In this document: one piece after another, positions 43,525 through 53,216 of the stretch
Position numbering within the stretch: position 1 is the first letter of the stretch
Layout of the letters: each line of letters opens with the position of its first letter
NCBI GenBank assembly: GCA_937883755.1
Contig: CAKZYA010000062.1
Location: 226,192 to 290,191, forward strand
DNA: 64,000 bases
Source of the DNA: an uncultured Flammeovirgaceae bacterium
GTDB taxonomy: Bacteria > Bacteroidota > Bacteroidia > Cytophagales > Cyclobacteriaceae
Reading direction: 5' to 3'
Position numbers and translations under genes: made by a program
Notes under the pieces: model-generated
What the model was told of the DNA's origin: nothing
Databases searched by the model: none
Seen by the model: only the letters and a program-made list of their open reading frames with translations

Positions 43525-45336
43525 TTATTGTGCCTCTATTTTGGCGTTCATGCGCTTACGCTCATTTTCGTCTAGGTAGATTTTCCGCATACGGATGGAC
43601 TTGGGCGTCACTTCTACGTATTCATCCTTTTGGATATATTCCAAGGCTTCCTCTAGCGAAAACTCTTTCTTGGGGGCAATTTTATTATTGTCATCAGACC
43701 CCGCTGCCCGCATATTGGTCAGCTTCTTTCCTTTCAGAATATTGATAACCAAGTCATTACCTCGGCTATGTTCACCGATAACTTGTCCCATATAAATTTC
43801 TTCACCAGGATCGACGAAGAATACTCCTCGGTCTTGTAGTTTGTCGATTGAATACGGAGTTCCTACTCCCATATCCATTGAGATGAGTGACCCGTTGATT
43901 CGGCCGGGTACCGGGCCTTTGTAGGGTTCGTAGGCTTTAAAGCGGTGGGTCATCACGGCTTCTCCGGCGGTAGCAGTTAGCATCTGGTTCCGTAGGCCAA
44001 TCAAGCCCCGAGCGGGAATACCGAACTCCAGATGTTGCATGTCACCTTTAGGCTCCATAATTAGCAACTCGCCCTTGCGCTGGGTAGCTAGTTCAATCAC
44101 CTTGCCAGATACCGTATCGGGCACATCCACCACCATTGTTTCAATGGGTTCGTGGCGGACACCATCAATTTCCTTAAACAATACCTGGGGCTGCCCTACC
44201 TGAAACTCGTAGCCCTCACGACGCATGGTCTCGATCAGCACTGCCAAGTGTAGAATTCCCCGTCCGTACACCAAAAAGCGATCCTCCGAATCGGTTTCTT
44301 CAATTCGTAGTGCTAGGTTTTTCTCAGTTTCTTTGAACAAGCGATCTCGCAGGTGGCGAGAGGTAACGAACTTTCCTTCTTTCCCGAAAAACGGAGAGTT
44401 GTTGATGGTGAAGAGCATACTCATGGTTGGCTCGTCAATGGCAATACGAGGCAGTGGTTCCGGCTCTTCAAAGCTGGTGAGTGTATCGCCAATCTCGAAA
44501 TCTTCCAGACCAACTATGGCACAGATGTCACCACTCTGCACTTCGCTTACTTTAGCTTTTCCTAACCCTTCGAACACTTGAAGTTCTTTAATCTTCACCT
44601 TCTTGATGCTATCATCACGCTTAGAAAGCCCCATGGTGGCACCTTCCTCTAACTTACCCTGATAAACTCGTCCAATGGCAATTCGTCCTACAAAAGAAGA
44701 AAAATCTAAAGAAGTGATCTGCATTTGCGGAACTCCTTCCCGCTGGGGTGCTTCAGGGATGTGTTCCAGAATAGCATCCAGTAATGGAGTGATATTGTCG
44801 GTAGGATTCTCCCATTCAGTAGACATCCAGCCTGCTTTACCCGAGCCGTAGAGCGTAGGAAAATCCAGTTGTTCTTCGGTAGCGTCTAGGTTAAACATTA
44901 GATCAAACACCTGCTCGTGTACTTCGTCGGGGCGACAGTTGGGCTTATCCACTTTGTTGACGATCACAATGGGTTTTAATCCAAGTGAGAGAGCCTTACT
45001 AAGCACAAAGCGGGTTTGGGGCATGGGTCCTTCAAAGGCATCGACTAGCAATAGTACACCATCGGCCATTTTCAAAACACGCTCCACTTCACCACCAAAG
45101 TCGGCGTGACCGGGCGTATCAATAATATTGATCTTCACATCCTGGTAACGAACCGAAACGTTTTTCGACGTGATAGTAATTCCGCGCTCCCTTTCTAGAT
45201 CATTACTGTCCAGAATTAGCTCACCCGCTTCCTGGTTTTCCCGGAAAATTTTAGAGGCGTAAATAATTTTATCTACCAGGGTAGTTTTCCCATGGTCTAC
45301 GTGCGCGATAATCGCCACATTGCGTATGCTCTGCAT
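43525..45336 (-). CDS. typA: TypA/BipA ribosome-associated GTPase
   Basis: A 603-residue translational GTPase. The ATG at 45336 (MQSIRNVAIIAHVDHGKT) is the standard start; a longer frame adds eleven unlikely residues. G motifs are AHVDHGKTTLVDK, RGITI, DTPGHADFGGEV and NKVDKP, followed by EF-G-like domains and the TypA-specific C-terminal domain (VFFVDPGEEIYMGQVIGEH). TypA binds the ribosome under stress or low temperature and affects assembly. It follows the MscS-family gene on the same strand with a 60-base gap. Confidence 0.97.
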   Translation of the reverse strand: MQSIRNVAIIAHVDHGKTTLVDKIIYASKIFRENQEAGELILDSNDLERERGITITSKNVSVRYQDVKINIIDTPGHADFGGEVERVLKMADGVLLLVDAFEGPMPQTRFVLSKALSLGLKPIVIVNKVDKPNCRPDEVHEQVFDLMFNLDATEEQLDFPTLYGSGKAGWMSTEWENPTDNITPLLDAILEHIPEAPQREGVPQMQITSLDFSSFVGRIAIGRVYQGKLEEGATMGLSKRDDSIKKVKIKELQVFEGLGKAKVSEVQSGDICAIVGLEDFEIGDTLTSFEEPEPLPRIAIDEPTMSMLFTINNSPFFGKEGKFVTSRHLRDRLFKETEKNLALRIEETDSEDRFLVYGRGILHLAVLIETMRREGYEFQVGQPQVLFKEIDGVRHEPIETMVVDVPDTVSGKVIELATQRKGELLIMEPKGDMQHLEFGIPARGLIGLRNQMLTATAGEAVMTHRFKAYEPYKGPVPGRINGSLISMDMGVGTPYSIDKLQDRGVFFVDPGEEIYMGQVIGEHSRGNDLVINILKGKKLTNMRAAGSDDNNKIAPKKEFSLEEALEYIQKDEYVEVTPKSIRMRKIYLDENERKRMNAKIEAQ

Positions 45337-45396
45337 GTAAATTGTATTCGTTTTCCCAATAAAGCGCAAAGATAGGGAAATAGGTTCGGGAAAGGC

Positions 45397-46326
45397 TCAG
45401 TCTTTCTTTAAAGATGAAGTTCTGGCTGTAATAAATTGCTGCAATATGGTGTGAATCATCTCCTTTTTTCGGCCAGGACTGCTCGTTTTGCTCCGAAACT
45501 GTACGACTAATTGTACCTTGTCGGTGCTTACGTGTTGTAAGCGTACTTTCACTTTAGCCAAGTTGATATAAGAATGAAAAGGCTGAAGGCTTTCTTTTAT
45601 TCGGGTTTCCCACTCGGTAATATTTCCTACCGTATCTGGATGAAGTTCAACCGGAACCTCTACTAACTCGCCTCGCTGTTGGTTGTAGTTAATTACATCG
45701 GCCGCAAATACCGTATTGTTCGGTATAATGATGTGGTTCTCTTCCTCATCTTCCAGATATACATTGCTCAAAGTAATGTCTTTAATCGTTCCTTCGTGGG
45801 TACCAATCTTTACCCGGTCACCCAGTGCTAATTGATCCGACATCATATTGATCAGTCCATTCACGGTGTTAGAGATATAGTCCTTGGTCAACAGCACCGT
45901 AGCCACGGCTACTAAGCTAAACGTACTGAAGAAATCATCCCACTCTAGCTCAAACAACAGAAACCCGCCGACCACAATTACAGTAATGTTGAGCAAGGTA
46001 ACCATCCGATTGATGGCCAGTACCACATTCCTCTCTCGGGAACGCTCATTTTTCCGACGAATGTACACTGCAACCAATACAATTCGCGCCAAGGAAATCA
46101 GCAGATTAGAAGTCAGAATAAATAATAAGGCTCGGAAGACTCGAGCCAGCGGGACAGCCAAATCCGGATTATTCGCCGTAAAAAAACTGATCCAGTAATC
46201 GTAGCGAATATTAGCGTAGATAAGTCCGGCAACCAGCAGCAGTTTCAGTAAGAAGCTAATTCGCTTACGATTTTCCTTCTTTACTAGGTGGGTTTTTTGA
46301 TGGCTAACCTCAGATAGCTTATTCAT
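45397..46326 (-). CDS. MscS-family mechanosensitive ion channel
   Basis: A 309-residue protein with about four membrane helices (near residues 25-45, 60-80, 100-120 and 125-160) followed by the MscS beta domain: LALGDRVKIGTHEGTIKDITLSNVYLEDEEENHIIIPNNTVFAADVINY near residues 165-215 is the characteristic core. Such channels open under hypo-osmotic tension. The C-terminal part resembles the alpha/beta vestibule (VPVELHPDTVGNI). It precedes typA on the same strand. A long non-coding region lies upstream. Confidence 0.9.
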   Translation of the reverse strand: MNKLSEVSHQKTHLVKKENRKRISFLLKLLLVAGLIYANIRYDYWISFFTANNPDLAVPLARVFRALLFILTSNLLISLARIVLVAVYIRRKNERSRERNVVLAINRMVTLLNITVIVVGGFLLFELEWDDFFSTFSLVAVATVLLTKDYISNTVNGLINMMSDQLALGDRVKIGTHEGTIKDITLSNVYLEDEEENHIIIPNNTVFAADVINYNQQRGELVEVPVELHPDTVGNITEWETRIKESLQPFHSYINLAKVKVRLQHVSTDKVQLVVQFRSKTSSPGRKKEMIHTILQQFITARTSSLKKD

Positions 46327-47061
46327 AGATCAGATTTTTTTATATAGCGACAGACGATATACGTGAGACGCCCGACAGGATTCTCAATTCGTCGCCTGGG
46401 TATTTACCATTCTGCCTCTGATAACTGATAATGTAAAAGTGCCACTTTAACTAAGACATTATTATCTCGGTAAAATTTTGGGATTGAGATAGTTACAAGC
46501 CATTCAGAAAAAACTCTCTATTTACTCACCTCTTATCTGTAGTAACCTCTGTATGTTTTTTGGCTAATAACCACATTCAAGAAAAAATTGAAACTCTCTA
46601 TACATCAACCTACAAGGGATACTCTATTACTTGGCCTCTGAGCTAAACGCTGGTACGTCACCTCTTGTTCTTTACTAAATTATTGGCAAAATTAGTGACT
46701 CTAATCATTTTAGCAGGAAAATATTTATTTTTGACTTCTAGGAGTATATTATGGTTTTCAGAAAAAAAAGAAATTAGCAAATGAGCTGAGAAAAAACTAA
46801 TTGCTCTACTTTTTGAGAACAAACGATGCTCACGCTAGTCCTATAGTATCTCTAGTTACTATTTATATCACCGATTAGGTGATATGGTACAACAATCACG
46901 CTTATCTCTATCGTCCGTTAAAGTCGCAGTTCGCTAAGGTTGTACATGTTAATTGCGAACATTTTTAATTGATTTATTACATCGATAAGGCTGCGCCCAA
47001 TGTGCCTAATCTCTTGGTTCAGCCTTGCGTAATTTCACATGACCGATTTAACAGGTAGACC
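46327..47061. other. Long AT-rich intergenic region
   Basis: About 735 bases between the divergent MscS and AsmA-like genes, without a supported ORF, tRNA or known RNA. It contains AAACTCTCTAT twice (near 46512 and 46590) and a perfect eight-base-stem hairpin ATATCACC-GATTA-GGTGATAT (46865-46885). It could hold the two promoters and an undiscovered small RNA, but nothing shows this directly. Confidence 0.4.
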
Positions 47062-50000
47062 ATGAAAAAGCTATTTATCATTCTGGGGGTATTTTTTCTG
47101 CTTCTTATTGCCGCAGCGTTTATTTTACCCATCATATTTAAAGACGATATCCGTAAGCTGATTGATCAGGCCATTGCCGAAAATGTGAATGCCGAAGTAT
47201 ACTACGCTCCTGAAGAATTTCAGCTTTCATTGTTCAAAAATTTTCCTCACGCCACGGTTTCGCTGGGCGATTTTGGGGTAGTAAACCGACCACCTTTTGC
47301 CGGTGATACGCTACTTTCAGTAGATGAGTTTAATATTTCAGTTGATCTGAAAAGTATCATTTTCAGCAATCAGCCCCGCATTACCGGTATCATCTTGAAT
47401 CAACCAAATATTCACATACAAGTACTGGAAGACGGCACTGCCAATTACGACATTGCTATTGCCTCCGAAGATACTACCATAGTAAAAGAGGAAAGCAGCT
47501 CCGGAGAGGTTTCTTTTACCATTGACCACTGGGAGATTAATGAAGCCAACGTTATTTACGAAGACCTTACTCTGCCTATGTATCTGGCTATCGCCAATAT
47601 GACCCACGAGGGAAGTGGTGATTTTACGCTAGATGTATTTGACTTAGAAACCCATACTGTTATTGATCGCTTTACGGTCAACTATGATGGGGTAGAATAT
47701 ATGAGCGATAAGCACCTTACCGCTGATGCTACCCTGAATATGAATCTGCCCGAAGGCAAATATACCTTCAAAGAAAATTCGGTAGCGGTTAATGACTTCA
47801 CCCTGGGTTTTGATGGCTTTGTGGCGATGCCTAGCGAAGATATTGATATGGACATCACCTTTGAGGCACAGGATAATACCTTCAAAAGCTTGCTATCACT
47901 TGTACCCGGAGTGTATATGGAAGGCTTTGAGCAGGTGAAAACCGAAGGCGAACTGGACTTTCGCGGTTTTGTGAAGGGAACCTACAACGAGATCTCTATG
48001 CCTGCTTTTCAGATGAAACTGTTCACCCAGGATGCCATGTTTCAATATCCCGATTTACCTACGGCGGTCACTGACATTGACGTAGACTTGCTGATTGATA
48101 ATGCTGATGGTAATCTGGATAATACGGTCGTCGACCTAAAATCATTCCATGCCGATTTAGGAAGCAATCCACTAGATGCTCGCCTGCTACTGAAAGGCTT
48201 AGATACTTATACTATTGATACCGAAGTAAAAGCAAAGCTCAATCTAGCCGAGCTTAATCAGATGTTTCCGATGGATAGCCTGGAAATGCGGGGCATTTAC
48301 AATATCAATTTGCTGGCGAATGGCACTTATGACAGTGTAGCCAATCAAATTCCGACGATTGATATGGCGATGAGCATGCAAGATGGCTACATTAAACAGG
48401 CTGAGTATCCACCCCTGGAGAATATCAGCTTTACTTCCACCGTGAAGAATGAAAGTGGGCAATTAGCCCAGACTGATGTACGAGTCAACGATTTTGATAT
48501 GACCTTAGCGGGAGAACCTTTCCAAGCCAACTTATTCCTTACCAATTTAGATGACTACACTTGGGATATAACTGCCAACGGAACAGTCGATTTGACCAAG
48601 GTTACTCAGCTTTACCCCATGGAGGACATGACTCTGACTGGAATTGTCCAGGCAAATATTCAATCTCAAGGAAAACTATCAGATGTAGAGGCGGAACGTT
48701 ACGCTCAACTCAAGACTAGTGGCTCGGCAACTATTGCTGACTTCCGCTACGGAGCAGAGGATTTTCCGCAAGGATTCAGTATTGAGTCAGCTGAAGCGTC
48801 GTTTAACCCCGAGCGCATCACACTGGCAAGTTTTGCAGGAAATGCCGGGCGGAGCGATATGCGGATGAGTGGCTATCTGGCTAACTATCTGGGCTATGCA
48901 CTAGCCGAAAATGAGACCTTACGTGGTCAATTAGATTTTAAATCGGGTAAGTTGGATGTAAACGAGTGGATGACCGACGAGGAAGCTGAGGTTACGGAGG
49001 ATACCACCAGTACAGAGGTACCAATGGAAGTGGTAGAGGTTCCTAAAAACCTTGATCTGGTATTCAACTCCAGCGTAGCCGAAGTACTTTACGACAACAT
49101 GACTCTGCAAAACCTAGGTGGGAAAATCACGGTTCGTAATGGAGTTGTTCGGATGGATAACCTGGATTTTAGTTCGCTAGGAGGGCAATTTGCGATGAGT
49201 GGCACTTATGACACTCGTGACTTACAGCGTCCGGCCTTCGATTTTGATCTGACTATTCAGGACTTAGCTATCAGCAGTGCTTATGCTACCTTTAACACTG
49301 TACAAACCTTGGCACCTATCGCTGAGAAAATGAATGGGGACTTCTCAACTAAGTTCAAAATTGCTGGGTTGCTAAGCTCGGATATGTCTCCCCTAATGAA
49401 CACATTGGATGGAAAAGGTATTATTCAAATTGCCGATGCTGCTGTGCAAGATTCTAAACTAGTGGGCGCAGTGACTACCCTCACCAAACTGAGTAATACC
49501 AAAAGCATTCAACTAGATGATGTAGACATTCGAGCCGAGGTTCGCAGCGGACGAGTATACGTAGAACCCTTTGACGTAAATGTAGGTAACTTCAAAACTG
49601 TAATTGCTGGGAGCAATGGTATTGACGGAAGTATTGATTATTTGATGAAAATGAATGTTCCCGCCGGAACAGTAGGAACGGCAGTGAATAGCGCCATTGC
49701 TAAATTCACCGGAAACAACGAAACCATTGCTTCCAACATCATTCTCAACCTGAAGGTCACTGGCGACTACGGTGACCCTAAAGTGCGCCTAGCCGGAACC
49801 GAAGCGGGGGGCGGAGGAAAATCTAGCGTTCAGGCCGCCGCCAAAGCTAAAGTAGAGGAACAGGCTCAGGAACTAAAAGAAGAAATAGCGCAACAGAAAA
49901 GGGAAGCCGAGGACGAAGTGCGCCGTAAAGCTGAGCAAGCCAAGAAAGAAGCCGAAGAAGCCCGTCGCCGAGCCGAACAGAAAGCCAAGGAAGAAGCCGA

Positions 50001-50100
50001 ACGTGCCAAACAAAAAGCTGAGGAGGAAGCGAAAAAAGCAACTGAGGAAGTGAAAGAAGAGGCCAAGAAAAAACTAAAAAAGCTCTTTCCACCCCGTTAG
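47062..50100 (+). CDS. AsmA-like envelope protein
   Basis: A 1012-residue protein anchored by one N-terminal helix (FIILGVFFLLLIAAAFILPIIF, residues 4-25). The periplasmic part has AsmA/TamB-like repeats of beta-strands (NAEVYYAPEEFQLSLFKNFPHATVSLGDFGV near residue 43 is the AsmA N-terminal signature). The region near residues 770-920 (GRVYVEPFDVNVGNF, KVTGDYGDPKVRLAG) resembles the AsmA C-terminal domain. Residues 925-1012 form a Lys/Glu-rich coiled coil. AsmA-family proteins bridge the periplasm and help move lipids to the outer membrane. A good terminator follows. Confidence 0.92.
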   Translation: MKKLFIILGVFFLLLIAAAFILPIIFKDDIRKLIDQAIAENVNAEVYYAPEEFQLSLFKNFPHATVSLGDFGVVNRPPFAGDTLLSVDEFNISVDLKSIIFSNQPRITGIILNQPNIHIQVLEDGTANYDIAIASEDTTIVKEESSSGEVSFTIDHWEINEANVIYEDLTLPMYLAIANMTHEGSGDFTLDVFDLETHTVIDRFTVNYDGVEYMSDKHLTADATLNMNLPEGKYTFKENSVAVNDFTLGFDGFVAMPSEDIDMDITFEAQDNTFKSLLSLVPGVYMEGFEQVKTEGELDFRGFVKGTYNEISMPAFQMKLFTQDAMFQYPDLPTAVTDIDVDLLIDNADGNLDNTVVDLKSFHADLGSNPLDARLLLKGLDTYTIDTEVKAKLNLAELNQMFPMDSLEMRGIYNINLLANGTYDSVANQIPTIDMAMSMQDGYIKQAEYPPLENISFTSTVKNESGQLAQTDVRVNDFDMTLAGEPFQANLFLTNLDDYTWDITANGTVDLTKVTQLYPMEDMTLTGIVQANIQSQGKLSDVEAERYAQLKTSGSATIADFRYGAEDFPQGFSIESAEASFNPERITLASFAGNAGRSDMRMSGYLANYLGYALAENETLRGQLDFKSGKLDVNEWMTDEEAEVTEDTTSTEVPMEVVEVPKNLDLVFNSSVAEVLYDNMTLQNLGGKITVRNGVVRMDNLDFSSLGGQFAMSGTYDTRDLQRPAFDFDLTIQDLAISSAYATFNTVQTLAPIAEKMNGDFSTKFKIAGLLSSDMSPLMNTLDGKGIIQIADAAVQDSKLVGAVTTLTKLSNTKSIQLDDVDIRAEVRSGRVYVEPFDVNVGNFKTVIAGSNGIDGSIDYLMKMNVPAGTVGTAVNSAIAKFTGNNETIASNIILNLKVTGDYGDPKVRLAGTEAGGGGKSSVQAAAKAKVEEQAQELKEEIAQQKREAEDEVRRKAEQAKKEAEEARRRAEQKAKEEAERAKQKAEEEAKKATEEVKEEAKKKLKKLFPPR

Positions 50101-50135
50101 AATAAAGTTTTCTAGTAACATCAGATACTTATTGC

Positions 50136-50172
50136 AAAGGCTCACTATCTAGCTTGGTGAGCCTTTTTCTTT
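50136..50172 (+). terminator. Rho-independent terminator of the AsmA-like gene
   Basis: AAAGGCTCAC (50136-50145) and GTGAGCCTTT (50157-50166) form a perfect ten-base stem with an eleven-base loop, followed by TTCTTTT. It lies 36 bases after the AsmA-like gene stop. Confidence 0.85.
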
Positions 50173-50225
50173 TGTCCAACAGCTAAAATGCCGTATATTC
50201 AACTTTTCAAACACACATCCATCCC

Positions 50226-51275
50226 ATGAAAAACCTACTTACCTTCGTTGCCATAATTTTTTGCACCATGTCCGCATTTGCCCAACAGTCCAAAGTCGCC
50301 ATTGCTATTCATGGCGGGGCGGGAACCATACTGCGGGAAAACATGACTGCCGAGCGGGAAGCCGAATACCGTGCTAAGCTAGAAGAAGCACTAAAAGCAG
50401 GACACGATATATTAGAAGAAGGAGGAACTAGTCTGGATGCAGTAGTAGCTGCTATTCAGATTATGGAGGAGTCAACTCTGTTTAATGCGGGGAAAGGTGC
50501 CGTATTCACCAACGATGGCAAAAACGAGCTAGATGCAGCCATTATGGATGGTAAAACTCGTAACGCTGGGGCAGTAGCCGGAATTTCTACGGTGAAAAGC
50601 CCAGTAGCTGCTGCCCGGATGGTAATGGAGAACTCACCCCACGTAATGATGATTGGTGCTGGTGCCGAACAATTTGCCAGCGAGCAAGGCTTAGAAACCG
50701 TTGATCCTTCCTACTTCTATACTGACCGTCGTTTCGAGCAGTTAGAAAAAATTCGCAATACCGAGAAATCCCAGTTAGACCACGACGGGGATAGTAAGAG
50801 TGCTGAAGACAAACGGCAAGGCTATTTAGATAAGCATTTTCCTGACCGTAAATTCGGAACGGTAGGAGCGGTTGCCTTGGATCAGAACGGAAATATAGCG
50901 GCGGCTACTTCCACTGGAGGTATGACCAACAAACGCTACGGACGAGTGGGTGATGTTCCAGTAATTGGCGCGGGAACATACGCGGACAATGCTACTGCAG
51001 CGATCTCGGCTACGGGTCACGGTGAGTACTTTATCCGCTCGGTAGTAGCTCACGATATTACGGCAATTATGAAGTACCAGAACAAATCAGTTCAGGAGGC
51101 GGCTAATACCGTAGTAAAAGACAAGCTGGTTGACATGGGCGGTGGTGGCGGAGTCATCGCCATTGATGGTGAAGGAAACATCGCCATGCCATTCAATACC
51201 AAAGGTATGTACCGTGGCTCCATTGATACCGAAGGCAAAGTATACATCGGCATTTACGAAGACGAGCAGCCTTGA
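50226..51275 (+). CDS. Exported isoaspartyl peptidase/L-asparaginase
   Basis: A 349-residue N-terminal-nucleophile hydrolase with a Sec signal (LLTFVAIIFCTMSAFAQ). Motifs are VAIAIHGGAGTI near residue 25, FNAGKGAVFTNDGKNELDAAIMDG, and the self-cleavage site RKFGTVGAVALD, where Thr becomes the new N-terminal nucleophile of the beta subunit. GGMTNKRYGRVGDVPVIGAGTYA completes the active site. The enzyme removes isoaspartyl-linked residues from peptides and hydrolyses asparagine. It is a single-gene unit with a repeat element after its end. Confidence 0.92.
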   Translation: MKNLLTFVAIIFCTMSAFAQQSKVAIAIHGGAGTILRENMTAEREAEYRAKLEEALKAGHDILEEGGTSLDAVVAAIQIMEESTLFNAGKGAVFTNDGKNELDAAIMDGKTRNAGAVAGISTVKSPVAAARMVMENSPHVMMIGAGAEQFASEQGLETVDPSYFYTDRRFEQLEKIRNTEKSQLDHDGDSKSAEDKRQGYLDKHFPDRKFGTVGAVALDQNGNIAAATSTGGMTNKRYGRVGDVPVIGAGTYADNATAAISATGHGEYFIRSVVAHDITAIMKYQNKSVQEAANTVVKDKLVDMGGGGGVIAIDGEGNIAMPFNTKGMYRGSIDTEGKVYIGIYEDEQP

Positions 51276-51373
51276 GTTGGATGACTAATGATTGATGATG
51301 AGTGAGTGGGAGGTAAAATTTGGCGAATTTAGAAGATAGGTGTAGTAGCATACTGGGGGTAAACATGAAATAC

Positions 51374-51475
51374 TTTTGCCGGATGAGGCTCTGCGAATTC
51401 CGGTGGCCGGCACCCGGCATCTCCCGCCCAAAATGAGGGAGACCCCGGAATTCGTGTTCACTCATCTGGGGAAAA
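51374..51475. repeat. Long imperfect palindrome
   Basis: About 102 bases that fold back on themselves: TTTTGCCGGATGAG (51374-51387) with CTCATCTGGGGAAAA (51461-51475), CGAATTCCGG (51394-51403) with CCGGAATTCG (51445-51454) exactly, and TCTCCC (51420-51425) with GGGAGA (51437-51442). It is GC-rich compared with its surroundings. It may be a dispersed repeat or another recombination-type site. It also lies between converging genes. Confidence 0.6.
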
Positions 51476-51575
51476 CGTCTCTAGGTTAGTTTGTCAGTAC
51501 AATATAGAGGCTAGAAATCAAGAAGTTGATAGAAATTACTTTCTTGATTTGCCACCTCCAATCCCTAGAACCCAA

Positions 51576-51914
51576 TTAACGTAGCTTTTCATTTTGCTGA
51601 TGGCGGTTACTATCACGCTTGGTCTTCTTCGCCATGTTTTTTTGGAAAGCTTCGGTGAGGTTTACTCCAGTTTGATTGGCAATGCAGGTCAGTACCCAAA
51701 GCACATCCGCTAACTCATCAGCTAGCTCTTTACCTTCGTCTGATTTCTTAAACGATTGCTCGCCGTACTTCCGAGACATAAGTCGGGCCACTTCGCCTAC
51801 TTCTTCGGTGAGAATTGCCATATTGGTCAATTCATTAAAGTAGCGTACTCCAGTGGTGGTAATCCACTCGTCTACTTGCTGCTGAACTTCGGCTAGGGTA
51901 ATATCTTCTTTCAT
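51576..51914 (-). CDS. MazG-like nucleotide pyrophosphohydrolase
   Basis: A 112-residue all-helical nucleotide pyrophosphohydrolase. The metal-binding motifs are EEVGEVARLM near residue 37 and ELADELADVLWVLT near residue 65, the EExxE and ExxD signature of the MazG superfamily. Such small enzymes clear non-canonical or excess NTPs/dNTPs. The Lys/Arg-rich C-terminus (KKTKRDSNRHQQNEK) is probably flexible. It lies downstream of dtd on the same strand with a 170-base gap, so co-transcription is uncertain. Confidence 0.88.
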   Translation of the reverse strand: MKEDITLAEVQQQVDEWITTTGVRYFNELTNMAILTEEVGEVARLMSRKYGEQSFKKSDEGKELADELADVLWVLTCIANQTGVNLTEAFQKNMAKKTKRDSNRHQQNEKLR

Positions 51915-52086
51915 TATTGATCTAATTTCTTTTCCTAGATATAATCAGTGCTGCACACAGGAGGCTACTTCCGTTTCTCTGGCTAAACCAGATAGTGAAC
52001 GATATTTTTATCTTCTTTGTACAGGCAGTGGAGGTTGTTCATAATTCTACATCTCGTTAGTCGTTAGACATCCCATCCATCCTGAT

Positions 52087-52539
52087 CTATTTTTTGTCTT
52101 TAGTATTAATGATTATGGTAACTGGACCATCGTTGAGTAAACGAACTTTCATATCGGCACCAAACTCTCCAGTTTGTACAGGTTTCCCTAAAAGATTACT
52201 AGCCGCTTGTACAAACTTCCCGTAGAGCGGAATAGCAATGTCGGGTTTGGCAGCCTTGATGTACGATGGACGATTACCTTTTTTAGTACTGGCGTGTAAG
52301 GTAAACTGGCTCACTACCAACATTTCGCCCGAAATGTCGAACAGACTACGGTTCATGACACCGTTTTCGTCATTAAAAATCCGTAGATTGATAATTTTTC
52401 GGCTCAGCCAGTCGATATCTTCCTGATTATCAGCTTCCTCGATACCGAGTAAAACTAGTACACCCAATTCTATTTCACCACTTACACGACCTTCAATGGT
52501 AACTGATGCTTCAGTGACCCGCTGGATTACTGCAATCAT
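52087..52539 (-). CDS. dtd: D-aminoacyl-tRNA deacylase
   Basis: A 150-residue Dtd enzyme that removes D-amino acids mistakenly loaded onto tRNA. Hallmarks are MIAVIQRVTEASVTIEG at the N-terminus, LVVSQFTLHASTKKGNRPSYIKAAKP (catalytic SQFTL region) near residue 76, and VRLLNDGPVTIII with the Gly-Pro motif near residue 135. It overlaps the preceding NAD-dependent gene by four bases, so it is translated as part of the minus-strand operon that begins near 55313. Confidence 0.95.
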   Translation of the reverse strand: MIAVIQRVTEASVTIEGRVSGEIELGVLVLLGIEEADNQEDIDWLSRKIINLRIFNDENGVMNRSLFDISGEMLVVSQFTLHASTKKGNRPSYIKAAKPDIAIPLYGKFVQAASNLLGKPVQTGEFGADMKVRLLNDGPVTIIINTKDKK

Positions 52540-53216
52540 AAATCGTCGTTTTCGTAATCCGCTAGTACCTGAATTTTGTCGGATTCAAACACATAGCGTC
52601 CGGTTAATTCTTTTTTAGCCATGCGGTACATAGCAGCAGCTACATCTTTTCCTTCTATTGGACGATACTTTCGTAAACTCCCAACCATAACCGGAGCAAT
52701 CCCTCCCATTACAATCTGGGCGATTTTTTCCCCAGTTCGTTGCTCACTACGATTGCCCATCAGAAGTGAAGGCCGAAAGATATGAAAAGTAGGATATTCT
52801 AATTCAATGATCGCTTGCTCTATTTCTCCCTTCACCTGATTATAGAAAATGGGAGATTTAGCGCTGGCTCCCATTGCCGACACCAGTAAATACTTTTGAG
52901 CTCCTCTCTGGCGAGCGATCCTGGCTATTTTTAGGGGATAATCATAATCTACCTCCCGAAATGTTTCTTTAGATCCTGCCTTTTTCATGGTGGTACCCAG
53001 GCAGCAGAATACATCAGTCACATCATTGGATACATCTTTATCCGATAATCTACTATAATCGGTGATTACTGTTGCTACCCGTTTGCTGGAGGTTTCAATT
53101 TCACGACGGCTTAGTACCGAGATTTTTTGGTAGTGTCGCCCGCGAATTAGTAGTTGAAGTAACTCATTACCAATAAGACCAGTGGCTCCGGCAATCAGTG
53201 CATGTGGTTGGCTCAT
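52536..53216 (-). CDS. NAD(P)-binding oxidoreductase (HTATIP2-like)
   Basis: A 226-residue short-chain-dehydrogenase-like protein. The cofactor motif is ALIAGATGLIGNELL at the N-terminus, VFCCLGTTMKKAGS near residue 70 and YLLVSAMGASAKSPIFYNQVKGEIE near residue 109 with a Tyr-Lys pair. FHIFRPSLLMG follows. This is the pattern of the HTATIP2/semialdehyde-dehydrogenase-like NAD(P)-binding group. The substrate is unknown. It overlaps both neighbours in the operon (dtd and the metal-dependent hydrolase) by four bases. Confidence 0.87.
   Translation of the reverse strand: MSQPHALIAGATGLIGNELLQLLIRGRHYQKISVLSRREIETSSKRVATVITDYSRLSDKDVSNDVTDVFCCLGTTMKKAGSKETFREVDYDYPLKIARIARQRGAQKYLLVSAMGASAKSPIFYNQVKGEIEQAIIELEYPTFHIFRPSLLMGNRSEQRTGEKIAQIVMGGIAPVMVGSLRKYRPIEGKDVAAAMYRMAKKELTGRYVFESDKIQVLADYENDDL

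Noticed and set aside
46327..47061. Possible tRNA or riboswitch
   Set aside because: No cloverleaf with a CCA-type end or known riboswitch core could be found by eye; only a simple hairpin remains.
49810..50092. Apparent repeat DNA and antisense frames rich in Ser/Leu
   Set aside because: They are the reverse of the Lys/Glu-rich coiled coil at the end of the AsmA-like protein; the periodicity is a protein feature, not a DNA repeat array.
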